This document shows positions 24,573 through 31,866 of a stretch of DNA of 64,000 nt, one piece after another. Under the pieces are notes generated by a model. It was not told the DNA's origin and made no database searches. It was given only the letters and a program-made list of their open reading frames with translations. Position 1 is the stretch's first letter. The number at the start of each line of letters is the position of its first letter. Where the stretch lies: contig CALJKW010000071.1 in the NCBI GenBank assembly GCA_937980205.1, positions 1 to 64,000 on the forward strand, read 5' to 3'. Source of the DNA: an uncultured Myxococcales bacterium (GTDB lineage: Bacteria > Myxococcota > Myxococcia > Myxococcales > Myxococcaceae). The position numbers were made by a program, and so were the translations under genes.

Positions 24573-25064
24573 TCAGCGCTTGAGGGACTTCTCGACCCGT
24601 TGCTGGGCCTCGGGACACAGCACCGGTTTGCCGTTCGCGTCTGCGCAGACCCCGTCGGCACCCACCGCCTTGATCACCTCTTCCGCCTTGTCGAGGTCCC
24701 CCTTGCACGGCGTCGGCTGACCCTTCTCGTCCCGGCACTTCAAGGCCTTCTGGGCCTCGGGGGAGTTGAAGGCGTCCTTATAGGCCTTCGTCTCCTCCTC
24801 GCTGCAGGGGACGAGCTGCGAGCGGCCGTCCCTCCCCTTCTTGCTGCCGCAGGGAATGCCCGGCGCCTGCCCGTCGGCCTTCGCTTCGCGCTTCGCCTCG
24901 TCCTTCGCGCAGCGGGCGTTGCAGTCCGTCGAGCGGTCTTCACAGTGCTTGCTGCACTTCGCCGACGACTTGCAGTTCGCGTAGCAGCGGTCGGCGTCGG
25001 ACGCGCAGCGCGCCTCGCAGCTGGCCGGCATCGTCAACGTCGCGGCAACGAGCAGGGCAAGCAT
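24573..25064 (-). CDS. Cys-rich secreted protein with CX3C repeats
   Basis: 163 residues from ATG 25064, with a signal peptide (LALLVAATLTMPASC). The mature part starts with four CX3C motifs (CEARC, CYANC, CSKHC, CNARC) separated by six, five and six residues, which predicts an antiparallel helical hairpin closed by disulfides. A charged linker follows. The C-terminal half has three C-x-x-x-G-x-P-x-x-C-like units (CRDEKGQPTPC, CADANGKPVLC and a longer first one). I do not recognise a family. It starts the minus-strand run that continues 50 bases later with the first TadE-like gene, so it may be an exported partner of the pseudopilins. Confidence 0.7.
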   Translation of the reverse strand: MLALLVAATLTMPASCEARCASDADRCYANCKSSAKCSKHCEDRSTDCNARCAKDEAKREAKADGQAPGIPCGSKKGRDGRSQLVPCSEEETKAYKDAFNSPEAQKALKCRDEKGQPTPCKGDLDKAEEVIKAVGADGVCADANGKPVLCPEAQQRVEKSLKR

Positions 25065-25153
25065 GTGCGAACTGTAGCCGAGGTGACGCCCTCGCGACGC
25101 GACCGTTCACGCCTCGACAAGGACTACGTCCGCCGGCCGGGGGTGGATTTTTC

Positions 25154-25174
25154 GCGCCACGTCAGCCGTGGCGC
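25154..25174. other. Perfect 8-bp hairpin
   Basis: An intergenic inverted repeat: GCGCCACG (25154-25161) and CGTGGCGC (25167-25174), with loop TCAGC, in the 139-bp gap between a kinase gene and a Cys-rich gene on the minus strand. T-rich bases lie on the wrong side for a minus-strand terminator. It could be an operator or RNA processing site; function is unknown. Confidence 0.35.
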
Positions 25175-25203
25175 CGAAGGACCCGATCGTGGCGCCGGGT
25201 GTC

Positions 25204-26631
25204 TCAGAGCGGCAGCCGCGCCGTGAAGCAGGTGCCTTCGGTGTCGTTGCTCGTCGCGGTGAGCACGCCGCCGTGCGCGCGGACGATCTCCCGCGAGATG
25301 TAGAGGCCCAGGCCCAGGCCGTCGCGCGGAGCGTTCGGCCCGTACTGCACGAACGGCTCGAAGATCTGCGGCAGCACCTTCGTGGGAATCGGGTTGCCGC
25401 GGTTGCAGACCTTCAACACCGCGAAGTCGCCATCGCGGTGGAGCGACGCGCTCACCGCCGTCTCCGGAGGGCTGTGCTTGAGCGCGTTGCCGAGCAGGTT
25501 CGACGCCACCTGGCCGAGGCGGTCGGCGTCGGCCTCCATCGAGACCTCGGCGAGGTCGAGCGTCACCTGCCGCTCGGGGTGCGCCATCTTCAGCTCCTCG
25601 GCGACCTGCCGCACCGTCTCGTCGAGCCGCGTGTCTCTCTTCTTCTCGAGCGGCAGCCCGCCGCCCAGGCGCACGCGCGTGAGGTCGAGCAGCTGCACGA
25701 TGAGGTGCGTCATGCGCTCGGCCGAGCTCTTGATGTGGCTCACGTAGCGCTTCTCGCGGGCCTCGAGACGCGGGCTGTTGCCGAGCAGCGCGGCGGCCTG
25801 CAGCACCGCGGACAGCGGGTTCTTCAGGTCGTGGCTCGCGATGCCCATCAGGCGCTCGCGCAGCGCGGCGGAGCGCGCCTCTTCTTCCTTCACCTCGGTG
25901 AGGTCGACGACGGTGCCGAAGACGCGGTGGCCTCCGGGGTCGGGCTCGAGCTTGCCGCGCAGGTCGACCCAGCGGGCGGGCTCTCCACTGAGCTGGAGCT
26001 GGACGGCGATGGTCTTCTCGTTGAACGCGGCGTCGAGCTTGGCGGCGCTGTCGGGCGTGAGCCGCGCGCGCAGCTGATCTCGCGTGCAGGTCTCCTGATC
26101 CTGCAGGCCGAACAGCTCGCGGAAGCGGGCGTCGCCGCGGAACTGGCCCCACGAGAGGTCGAGCTCCCAGGTGCCGGCGCCGGCGGCCTCGACGGCGAGC
26201 GCGAGCCGGGCCCGGGTGCGCTCGGCCTCGCGGCGCAGCGCGTGCGTCTGGACGGCTCCGAGCACGGTGCGCCAAAGCCGGTCCCGCTCTTCGATCGCGG
26301 CCTTCGAGATGTAGTCGCTGGCGCCGGCCTTCATGGCGTCGACGACGACCTCTTCGCTGCCGTGGCCGGAGAGGAAGATGACGGGCAGGTCGGGCTGCCG
26401 CTCGCGCATGCGCGAGAAGATGGCGAGGCCGGTGTCCGGCGGGAGGAAGTAGTCGAGCAGCGCGACGTCGTAGCGCCGCGTCTCGAGGAGCTTCAGCGCC
26501 GAGGCCCCGTCGTGAGCATCGTCGATCTCGATGTTGCCGTTGTCTGCGCGCCGTCCGATGGCGCGGCGAATCGCCAGACGATCTACGGCATCATCCTCGA
26601 CGACGAGGACCTTCAGTACAGCTGAGCTCAC
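25204..26631 (-). CDS. REC-PAS-histidine kinase (receiver-linked sensor kinase)
   Basis: 475 residues from GTG 26631, seven bases after the stop of the NtrC-type regulator gene. A receiver domain comes first (residues 1-130): KVLVVEDDAVDRLA, probable phospho-acceptor Asp 60 in VALLDYFLPP, SGHGS for the switch Ser. A PAS/PAC domain follows (about 150-265; AGTWELDLSWGQF). The kinase core has SHDLKNPLSA (His near 290), N box VASNLLGNALKHS, G1-like VCNRGNPIP, where the usual acidic D-x-G-x-G is degraded, and G2 LGLGLYIS. It has no membrane helices. It forms a pair with the downstream-coded regulator, and both are one transcription unit. Confidence 0.85.
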   Translation of the reverse strand: MSSAVLKVLVVEDDAVDRLAIRRAIGRRADNGNIEIDDAHDGASALKLLETRRYDVALLDYFLPPDTGLAIFSRMRERQPDLPVIFLSGHGSEEVVVDAMKAGASDYISKAAIEERDRLWRTVLGAVQTHALRREAERTRARLALAVEAAGAGTWELDLSWGQFRGDARFRELFGLQDQETCTRDQLRARLTPDSAAKLDAAFNEKTIAVQLQLSGEPARWVDLRGKLEPDPGGHRVFGTVVDLTEVKEEEARSAALRERLMGIASHDLKNPLSAVLQAAALLGNSPRLEAREKRYVSHIKSSAERMTHLIVQLLDLTRVRLGGGLPLEKKRDTRLDETVRQVAEELKMAHPERQVTLDLAEVSMEADADRLGQVASNLLGNALKHSPPETAVSASLHRDGDFAVLKVCNRGNPIPTKVLPQIFEPFVQYGPNAPRDGLGLGLYISREIVRAHGGVLTATSNDTEGTCFTARLPL

Positions 26632-26638
26632 CGCCCGT

Positions 26639-28054
26639 TCAAGTAGCGGCCTGCTGCTCCATCTGCCCAGGCGAATGATCAGCGTTCTGGCCGTTACCGT
26701 TGCCGGACAGGCCCCAGGCATCGAGCTTGCGGTAGAGCGTGCGGCGATCGATGCCGAGCAGCTCGGCGGCGCGGCTGCGGTTTCCGCTCATCACGGTGAG
26801 CACGTGCTGCACGTAGCGCTTCTCGAGCTCCTCGAGCGAGACGATCTCCTCGGGCGCGTCGGCGGCGACGTGGAAGCGGCCGCGCTGGTGCAGGCGGACC
26901 TTGTCGGGCAGGTCTCCGACGCTGACGTCGGCGCCGCGGGCGAGCGCGGCGAGGCGCTCGACGCAGTTCTCGAGCTCGCGCACGTTGCCCGGCCACGGGT
27001 ACCCCAGCATCTTCTGGGCGACCTCGGGCGAGAGCTTCAGCGCGGGGCGGCCGTCGCGCTTGCAGATGGTCTCCAGGAAGCGCGACGCGAGGTGCACGAT
27101 GTCCATGCCGCGCTCGCGCAGCGGCGGCAGGTCGATGCGAATGACGTTGAGGCGGAAGAAGAGGTCCTGGCGGAAGCGGCCGGCCTCGACCTCGGCCTCG
27201 AGGTCCTTGTGCGTCGCGCAGAGGATGCGCGCGTCGAACGGAATCTCGGCGTTGGAGCCCAGGGGGCGAACCGTGCGCTCCTGCAGCGTGCGCAAGAGCT
27301 TGGCCTGGTTGTCCATCGACAGCTCGGCGACCTCGTCGAGGAAGAGCGTGCCGCCGTCGGCTTCGACGAAGAGGCCCTGGCGGGCCGCGCGCGCGTCGGT
27401 GAACGCGCCCTTCGCGTAGCCGAACAGCTCGGACTCGACGAGCGAGGCGGGCAGCGCGGCGCAGTTGATGGCGACGAACGGCGCCTTCGCGCGCGGCGAG
27501 AGCGCGTGGAGCGCCTTGGCGACGAGCTCCTTGCCGGAGCCGGTCTCGCCCTGGACGAGCACGCTGGCGCCCGACGGCGCCACGCGGGCGACGAGGTCGC
27601 GCACCTGGCGCATGACCTCGCTGTCGCCGAAGAGCAGGTTGTCGGGCATCGGCTCGCGACGCTTGAGCTCGTCGACGAGGCGGCGCTTCTCGAGGGCGCG
27701 CTTGACGCACGCCATCAGCAGGTCTTTGTCGACCGGCTTGGTGAGGAAGTCGTACGCGCCGGCACGGAGCGCGTTGACCGCGGTGGGAAGGCTGGATTCT
27801 CCGGTGACGACCACGACGGGCAGCTCGGGCCGCGACTCCTTGAGGGCCTTGCACAGCGCGATGCCGTCGACGCCGCCGGGCATGGCGACGTCGGTGATGA
27901 CGAGATCGGCGGGTGCGGCGTCGCCCTCGAGGGCGGACAGCGCGCGGGCACCTTCGGAGAACGTGACGACCTCGTAGCCGTGCTCTTTCAGCAGATCGGC
28001 GAGGAGGTCCTGCTGGATCGGGTCATCTTCGACGATGACGAGACGTTCGCTCAT
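26639..28054 (-). CDS. NtrC-family sigma-54-dependent response regulator
   Basis: 471 residues from ATG 28054. Receiver (1-120) with acidic pocket VEDD, phospho-acceptor Asp 55 (LVITDVAMPG) and KPVD. Central AAA+ domain: Walker A GETGSGKE, the sigma-54-contact loop GAFTDA (the textbook sequence is GAFTGA; the Asp variant is seen in several regulators), Walker B GGTLFLDE and the R-finger region. C-terminal Fis-type helix-turn-helix: NRSRAAELLGIDRRTLYRKL. It activates sigma-54 promoters on phosphorylation. Its own gene has a sigma-54-like promoter about 117 bases upstream, so self-activation is possible. The adjacent REC-PAS kinase is the likely partner, and the pseudopilin operon downstream a possible target; these links are inference. 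Confidence 0.92.
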   Translation of the reverse strand: MSERLVIVEDDPIQQDLLADLLKEHGYEVVTFSEGARALSALEGDAAPADLVITDVAMPGGVDGIALCKALKESRPELPVVVVTGESSLPTAVNALRAGAYDFLTKPVDKDLLMACVKRALEKRRLVDELKRREPMPDNLLFGDSEVMRQVRDLVARVAPSGASVLVQGETGSGKELVAKALHALSPRAKAPFVAINCAALPASLVESELFGYAKGAFTDARAARQGLFVEADGGTLFLDEVAELSMDNQAKLLRTLQERTVRPLGSNAEIPFDARILCATHKDLEAEVEAGRFRQDLFFRLNVIRIDLPPLRERGMDIVHLASRFLETICKRDGRPALKLSPEVAQKMLGYPWPGNVRELENCVERLAALARGADVSVGDLPDKVRLHQRGRFHVAADAPEEIVSLEELEKRYVQHVLTVMSGNRSRAAELLGIDRRTLYRKLDAWGLSGNGNGQNADHSPGQMEQQAAT

Positions 28055-28170
28055 GCACGGGTCTGTAAAATCCGCCGTGCCTTCTCGCCACACCAGGCGT
28101 GTACGCTTTCCAAACAGTGACGTCATCGGACGACCCAGAACGAAAAAACCGTCTGTCTGTCCGGGGGTAA

Positions 28171-28186
28171 AGCACGGTGAGTGCCA
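28171..28186 (-). promoter_or_regulatory. Sigma-54-like promoter before the NtrC-type gene
   Basis: On the minus strand the sequence is TGGCAC-N5-GTGCT, which matches the sigma-54 consensus TGGCAC-N5-TTGCW except for one base in the -12 element. It lies about 117 bases before ATG 28054. Between them is a perfect 8-bp palindrome TGACGTCA (28118-28125), a possible regulator site. Activity has not been tested, and a match by chance is possible in such GC-rich DNA. Confidence 0.5.
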
Positions 28187-28313
28187 CGAAAAGGAAACGC
28201 GGGCTTGGGTGCGCCCAGTGAGGCGTTACGTCACGGTGCCGATGTGGGGGCGACTTGGGGACGAGAATTTCGCCCCGGCGGCGGCGGATCGCGGCGGGCG
28301 GCGGTCGACGCGC

Positions 28314-29363
28314 TCAGTGAACGCTGCTCACCTCGACGTCCAGGCTCCAGCTCCAGCGCGAGCCGGGCACAGTGACGTCGAGCCGGCAACGGCCGTCGTC
28401 GAGGACGCTGCCGTCGTCGGCGCAGACGCTCGGCGTCGACGAGGTGGAGCGGTACCAGGACTTCGGCGGCGCCGTGCAGAGCGCGTCGGCGCCGACCGTG
28501 GCCTCGTCGTAGACGAGCGCGAGCGCCTTCCTGCCTCCGGAGACGTTCACCGGGCTGCCGCCGTCGAGCGGAACCCACTCGTTGACCTTGGAATAGACGT
28601 GTCTTGCCCAGTGGGCCTCGAAGGTGGACAGCTGCGGCGCGCTCACGACGGTGTACTTCGCGGTCGTGGCGCCCGAGGTGAAGGTGACGTCGCCGGGGCC
28701 CTCGAGGCGCAGCGCTCCGCCGTCGAGCGGCGCGATGGGGCCTTGGATGGTGACGGCGGCCTGGCGGCGGGCGTTGGCGGCCTGGAAGAGGCCTCCGTCG
28801 GGGGCGACGAGGCGGAGGTAGGGCGGCTGAACCTCGACGCCGGCCGGCAGCGGGCAGCCGTCGTAGCTCGACGAGAAGTTCACGCCGGTCGCCGGCCGCA
28901 CCTCGAGCGTCAGGTCGTGCACGAAAGGAATGGAGCCGCCGCAGCGGCCACCGTCGGGCTGCGAGAACTCGCCGCGGAGCACGTAGCGGGTGGAGCCGGA
29001 GTCGCGGACCACGACGGTCAAGTCTCCGTCGAGGCCGAGCTGCAGGTGAGCGACGCCATCGCCGCTGCCCTGGTCGATGGAGCTCCAGCGCACGCTCCCC
29101 TCCGGAAAGGAGAAGCAGTTGCCGATGAACGCCGGTAGCGCGGTGCCGTCGATGCGGACGTTGAGCGGGAAGCCGGGGCCCGTCGCGTAGGTGACGGTGC
29201 TCTCGAAGCGGATGACGCCCGCGTCGAGTTGGCCGACGAGGTAGATGCCGTGGGAGTCGAGCGGCTCGAACGGCAGCTCGACGGTCGCTGCGCTTCCTGC
29301 GTCGGGAAGGACGGCGGGAGGCGAGCAGGCGGCGACCGCGAGCACGCAGAAGATGAGGCGCAT
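28314..29363 (-). CDS. Lipoprotein of unknown function
   Basis: 349 residues from ATG 29363; the longer open frame upstream is not supported. The lipobox is FCVLAVAACSPP (Cys about 12). The mature protein is a beta-rich secreted-type sequence with few cysteines (ELPFEPLDSHGIYLVGQL, LTLEVRPATGVNF, KYTVVSAPQLSTFEAHWARH). The repeated D-G-G signature is typical of myxobacterial surface lipoproteins. No enzymatic motif was found. It faces away from a second lipoprotein gene across 98 bases, which probably holds both promoters. Confidence 0.75.
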   Translation of the reverse strand: MRLIFCVLAVAACSPPAVLPDAGSAATVELPFEPLDSHGIYLVGQLDAGVIRFESTVTYATGPGFPLNVRIDGTALPAFIGNCFSFPEGSVRWSSIDQGSGDGVAHLQLGLDGDLTVVVRDSGSTRYVLRGEFSQPDGGRCGGSIPFVHDLTLEVRPATGVNFSSSYDGCPLPAGVEVQPPYLRLVAPDGGLFQAANARRQAAVTIQGPIAPLDGGALRLEGPGDVTFTSGATTAKYTVVSAPQLSTFEAHWARHVYSKVNEWVPLDGGSPVNVSGGRKALALVYDEATVGADALCTAPPKSWYRSTSSTPSVCADDGSVLDDGRCRLDVTVPGSRWSWSLDVEVSSVH

Positions 29364-29461
29364 GCACGGCGGTATGCCGGCGGCCGGGCTGCGGAACAAA
29401 GCGACGCCAGCTTCTTGAAGTGAGTAGCACCGACCCTCAGAAGCGCTAGGGTTTCGCGCCC

Positions 29462-30829
29462 ATGATTCGAACAAGCGGTCTGCTGGTCCTGCTGCTCGCG
29501 TGCGGCTCGCCTGTACCGCCAGACGGCGGGACCGGCGGCGGCAGCGCCGGGGGCTCCGCAGGTGGCAGCGCCGGAGGCTCCGCAGGTGGCAGCGCCGGAG
29601 GCTCAGCAGGTGGCAGCGCGGGAGGCTCCGCGGGTGGCAGCGCGGGAGGCTCCGCGGGTGGCAGTGCGGGAGGCTCCGCGGGTGGCAGTGCGGGAGGCTC
29701 CGCAGGTGGCAGTGCGGGAGGCTCAGCAGGTGGCAGCGCGGGAGGCTCCGCGGGTGGCAGCGCGGGAGGCTCCGCGGGTGGCAGTGCGGGAGGCTCCGCG
29801 GGTGGCAGTGCGGGAGGCTCCGCAGGTGGCAGTGCGGGAGGCTCCGCAGGTGGCAGCGCGGGTGGCTCCGCGGGTGGCAGCGCGGGTGGCTCCGCGGGTG
29901 GCAGCGCGGGAGGCTCCGCGGGTGGCAGCGCTGGCGGCTCGGGCGGCGGCGCGGCGACCCCGCACATCACTCTGACACCGAGCCTCATGGAGATCATGCA
30001 GAACGGCGGCACCGGCATCATCACCGTGACGACCGATGCGGACGGCGCCCCAGGGGGAACGACGATTCCGCTGAGCAGCAGCGCACCGCTGAGCGTCGTC
30101 GTTCCGGCGTCCGTCGTGCTCCGCCCGGGGGTACGTACGACGTCGTTCCGAGTACGGGCGGACGCGACGACGCCGACCACCGCGATCGTCACGGCGATGT
30201 TCAATGGGCCGGGCACCGCGACGGTGAACGTCATTCAGACGGCTCCGACGCCCGACCCGGCGCCGAACGCACCGCAGCTGTTGATCAACGAAATCCTGGC
30301 CGACCCTGGTGTCGTCTCCGGTGATGCCAACTGCGATAGCGTGGTGAACAGCTCCGACGACGAGTTCGTCGAGATCGTGAACCTCACGAACGGGCCGCTC
30401 GACCTCACCGGCGTGACCCTCTCGGACGCGGCCGCCGTCCGGTTCACGTTCCCCCAGTTCGTTCTCGGCCCTCGCGAGCCCGTCGTCGTCTTCGCACGCT
30501 TCCAACCTGCCGCTGCCCCATCATCGCCCCACTGCGTCGGCGTCTCTGCGACGCGCATCGGTGATGCGACTGCCTTTGCGACGATGAATGGCCTGCTGCT
30601 GAACAACACCAGCGACACCGTCTCTCTCGGGAAGCCGCCCGCCACGATGCCCTTCAGCTCGGTGACGTACGGAACCGAGGCCGGCAACGACCAATCCATC
30701 ACGCGATCTCCCGACGGCGCTTTGGTCCCGCTCATCCAGCACACCTCTGCGCCGTCCGCGGCCACTGACAGGGTGTTCTCACCCGGGAGTCGGCTCAGCG
30801 GGCTCTCTTGGGCCGAGGCGACTCCGTGA
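29462..30829 (+). CDS. Lipoprotein with long GGSA repeat tract and lamin-tail domain
   Basis: 455 residues from ATG 29462, with lipobox LVLLLACGSP (Cys about 14). Residues about 25-160 are about 33 tandem Gly-Gly-Ser-Ala units. Then an Ig-like domain (about 165-265; ITLTPSLMEIMQNGGTGIITV) and a C-terminal lamin-tail domain (about 270-455; LLINEILADPG, DEFVEIVNLTNGPLDLTGVTLSD, LGPREPVVVF). Lamin-tail domains occur in many bacterial surface and secreted proteins, often with nucleases, and bind other partners. No nuclease is fused here. The glycine-rich spacer likely lifts the domains from the outer membrane. The DNA of the tract contains a recent 120-bp duplication. Confidence 0.88.
   Translation: MIRTSGLLVLLLACGSPVPPDGGTGGGSAGGSAGGSAGGSAGGSAGGSAGGSAGGSAGGSAGGSAGGSAGGSAGGSAGGSAGGSAGGSAGGSAGGSAGGSAGGSAGGSAGGSAGGSAGGSAGGSAGGSAGGSAGGSAGGSAGGSAGGSAGGSAGGSAGGSGGGAATPHITLTPSLMEIMQNGGTGIITVTTDADGAPGGTTIPLSSSAPLSVVVPASVVLRPGVRTTSFRVRADATTPTTAIVTAMFNGPGTATVNVIQTAPTPDPAPNAPQLLINEILADPGVVSGDANCDSVVNSSDDEFVEIVNLTNGPLDLTGVTLSDAAAVRFTFPQFVLGPREPVVVFARFQPAAAPSSPHCVGVSATRIGDATAFATMNGLLLNNTSDTVSLGKPPATMPFSSVTYGTEAGNDQSITRSPDGALVPLIQHTSAPSAATDRVFSPGSRLSGLSWAEATP
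29540..29950 (+). repeat. 24-bp tandem repeat coding for GGSAGGSA, with a 120-bp duplication
   Basis: About 33 in-frame 12-bp units encode Gly-Gly-Ser-Ala; synonymous changes arrange them as 24-bp pairs. Positions 29597-29724 and 29717-29844 are identical over 128 bases at an offset of 120, that is five 24-bp pairs. This indicates a recent duplication within the tract and a length that probably varies. Confidence 0.9.
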
Positions 30830-30916
30830 CCGCCTCGCCCTGAATCGGTCCCCACAGCTGCCGGATTTCACCGCGCTGCTGCTGGGGCCGCAGGGTCGGT
30901 TCACGTGGCAGTATCT

Positions 30917-30935
30917 GTCAGCGGCCCCCGCTGAC
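30917..30935. terminator. Hairpin between convergent genes
   Basis: Perfect 8-bp stem GTCAGCGG (30917-30924) and CCGCTGAC (30928-30935) with a three-base loop, in the 132-bp gap between the convergent lamin-tail lipoprotein and hydrolase genes. No T tract follows, so it would be a non-canonical terminator at best. Confidence 0.4.
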
Positions 30936-30961
30936 GGATCGTGGCACGCGAAGCGAAGCGG

Positions 30962-31717
30962 CTATCGCCCAAACAGCTCGGCAGCCGCCCGCTGCGTCAG
31001 CGCGGCGCTCGAATGCGGCTCTCCGGGCAGGACGACGAGCTTCAGCGACCGCTCGACGCCGTCGGGCACGAGCGCGTTCATGGCGTCGATCCACGCGCGG
31101 CCGAGCTCGACGCGCGTCGTCGGCTTCCCCGCCGGAGGAGGCGGCAGCTGCATCTCGTCTTTCTCTCCGAAGATGACGGCGGTCGGAATGCGCGCGGCCT
31201 TCTTCCACCCGTCCGCCTTGGCGCCCTTCATGCCGAGCGGCCAGGCGAGCGACTTGTCGGGGAACGCGTAGCTGCCGCAGCTGGTGACGGAGACTCCGGC
31301 GACGCGGTCGGGGTACCGGATCGCGTACCGCAGCGCCGACTGCGCGCCCGCCGAGTGCCCATGCAGCAGCAGCTTGGGCGGCGGGCCGGTCAGCGCCTTC
31401 GCGACGCAGGTGTCGATGAACTTGTCGGCGCCGTCGAACAGCCCCCGGTAGCCGAGCCAGCTTTTGCCCTTCGCTCCGTAGCGCTCGTCGTCGAAGACGG
31501 GCGCGACCAGCACGGCCGATTCCCTCTCGGCGTCGCCGGCCCAGGCCTCGGTCATGTTGCGCGCCTCGGCGAACGGGTTCGGCACCGCGCCGTGCATGAG
31601 CACGACGACCTTCGTCGGCGGAGTCGCCGGCACGTACCGCCAGCACTGGCCGCGGTCGGTGTCGATGAGCTCGGCGCCCGGAGCGGCCATCGCGTTGCTC
31701 GCGACCATCGTCAGCAC
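30962..31717 (-). CDS. Secreted alpha/beta hydrolase
   Basis: From the proposed GTG 31717 the protein has 251 residues. The nucleophile elbow is LLHGHSAGAQSALR, with Ser in GHSAG; the acid and base are probably Asp in VIFGEKDEMQ and His in LPGEPHSSAA. A signal-like segment (LFLVLTMVASNAMA) precedes APGAEL, but its first residues are coded by the flanking palindrome, and the true start is unclear: candidates are GTG 31717, ATG 31708 or ATG 31843 within the palindrome. The oxyanion HG in LMHGAVPN is also present. The substrate is unknown, but esterase or feruloyl-esterase-like proteins share this layout. It follows gyrB on the same strand across the palindrome. Confidence 0.75.
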   Translation of the reverse strand: MLTMVASNAMAAPGAELIDTDRGQCWRYVPATPPTKVVVLMHGAVPNPFAEARNMTEAWAGDAERESAVLVAPVFDDERYGAKGKSWLGYRGLFDGADKFIDTCVAKALTGPPPKLLLHGHSAGAQSALRYAIRYPDRVAGVSVTSCGSYAFPDKSLAWPLGMKGAKADGWKKAARIPTAVIFGEKDEMQLPPPPAGKPTTRVELGRAWIDAMNALVPDGVERSLKLVVLPGEPHSSAALTQRAAAELFGR

Positions 31718-31718
31718 C

Positions 31719-31866
31719 AAAAAGAGCCCGCATTGCGTTCGAGGCGCAAGCGATGCGAGGCGGACCCGAGGAGCGCGCGGAGCGTACGTTGTTGGTACGC
31801 GAGCACGCACCGCAAGGGTCCAACGAAGCAGCGCGCCGCGCATCGGACGCAAGGCGGGCTCTTTTT
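31719..31866. repeat. 148-bp imperfect palindrome adjoining gyrB
   Basis: The ends are perfect 13-bp inverted repeats: AAAAAGAGCCCGC (31719-31731) and GCGGGCTCTTTTT (31854-31866). The arms continue with imperfect complementarity for about 60 further bases and meet at a central hairpin, GCGTAC-GTTGTTG-GTACGC (31782-31800). A5 and T5 at the ends would give a two-way intrinsic terminator. The right end meets the gyrB stop codon and the left end the hydrolase start. No open reading frame for a mobility protein is present. Confidence 0.75.

Noticed and set aside
29540..29950. CRISPR or non-coding minisatellite
   Set aside because: Repeat units are multiples of three, lack spacers and sit in frame in a lipoprotein gene with clear domains on both sides.
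31719..31866. Insertion sequence
   Set aside because: It has inverted ends but no transposase and is only 148 bp; I describe it as a palindromic element instead.
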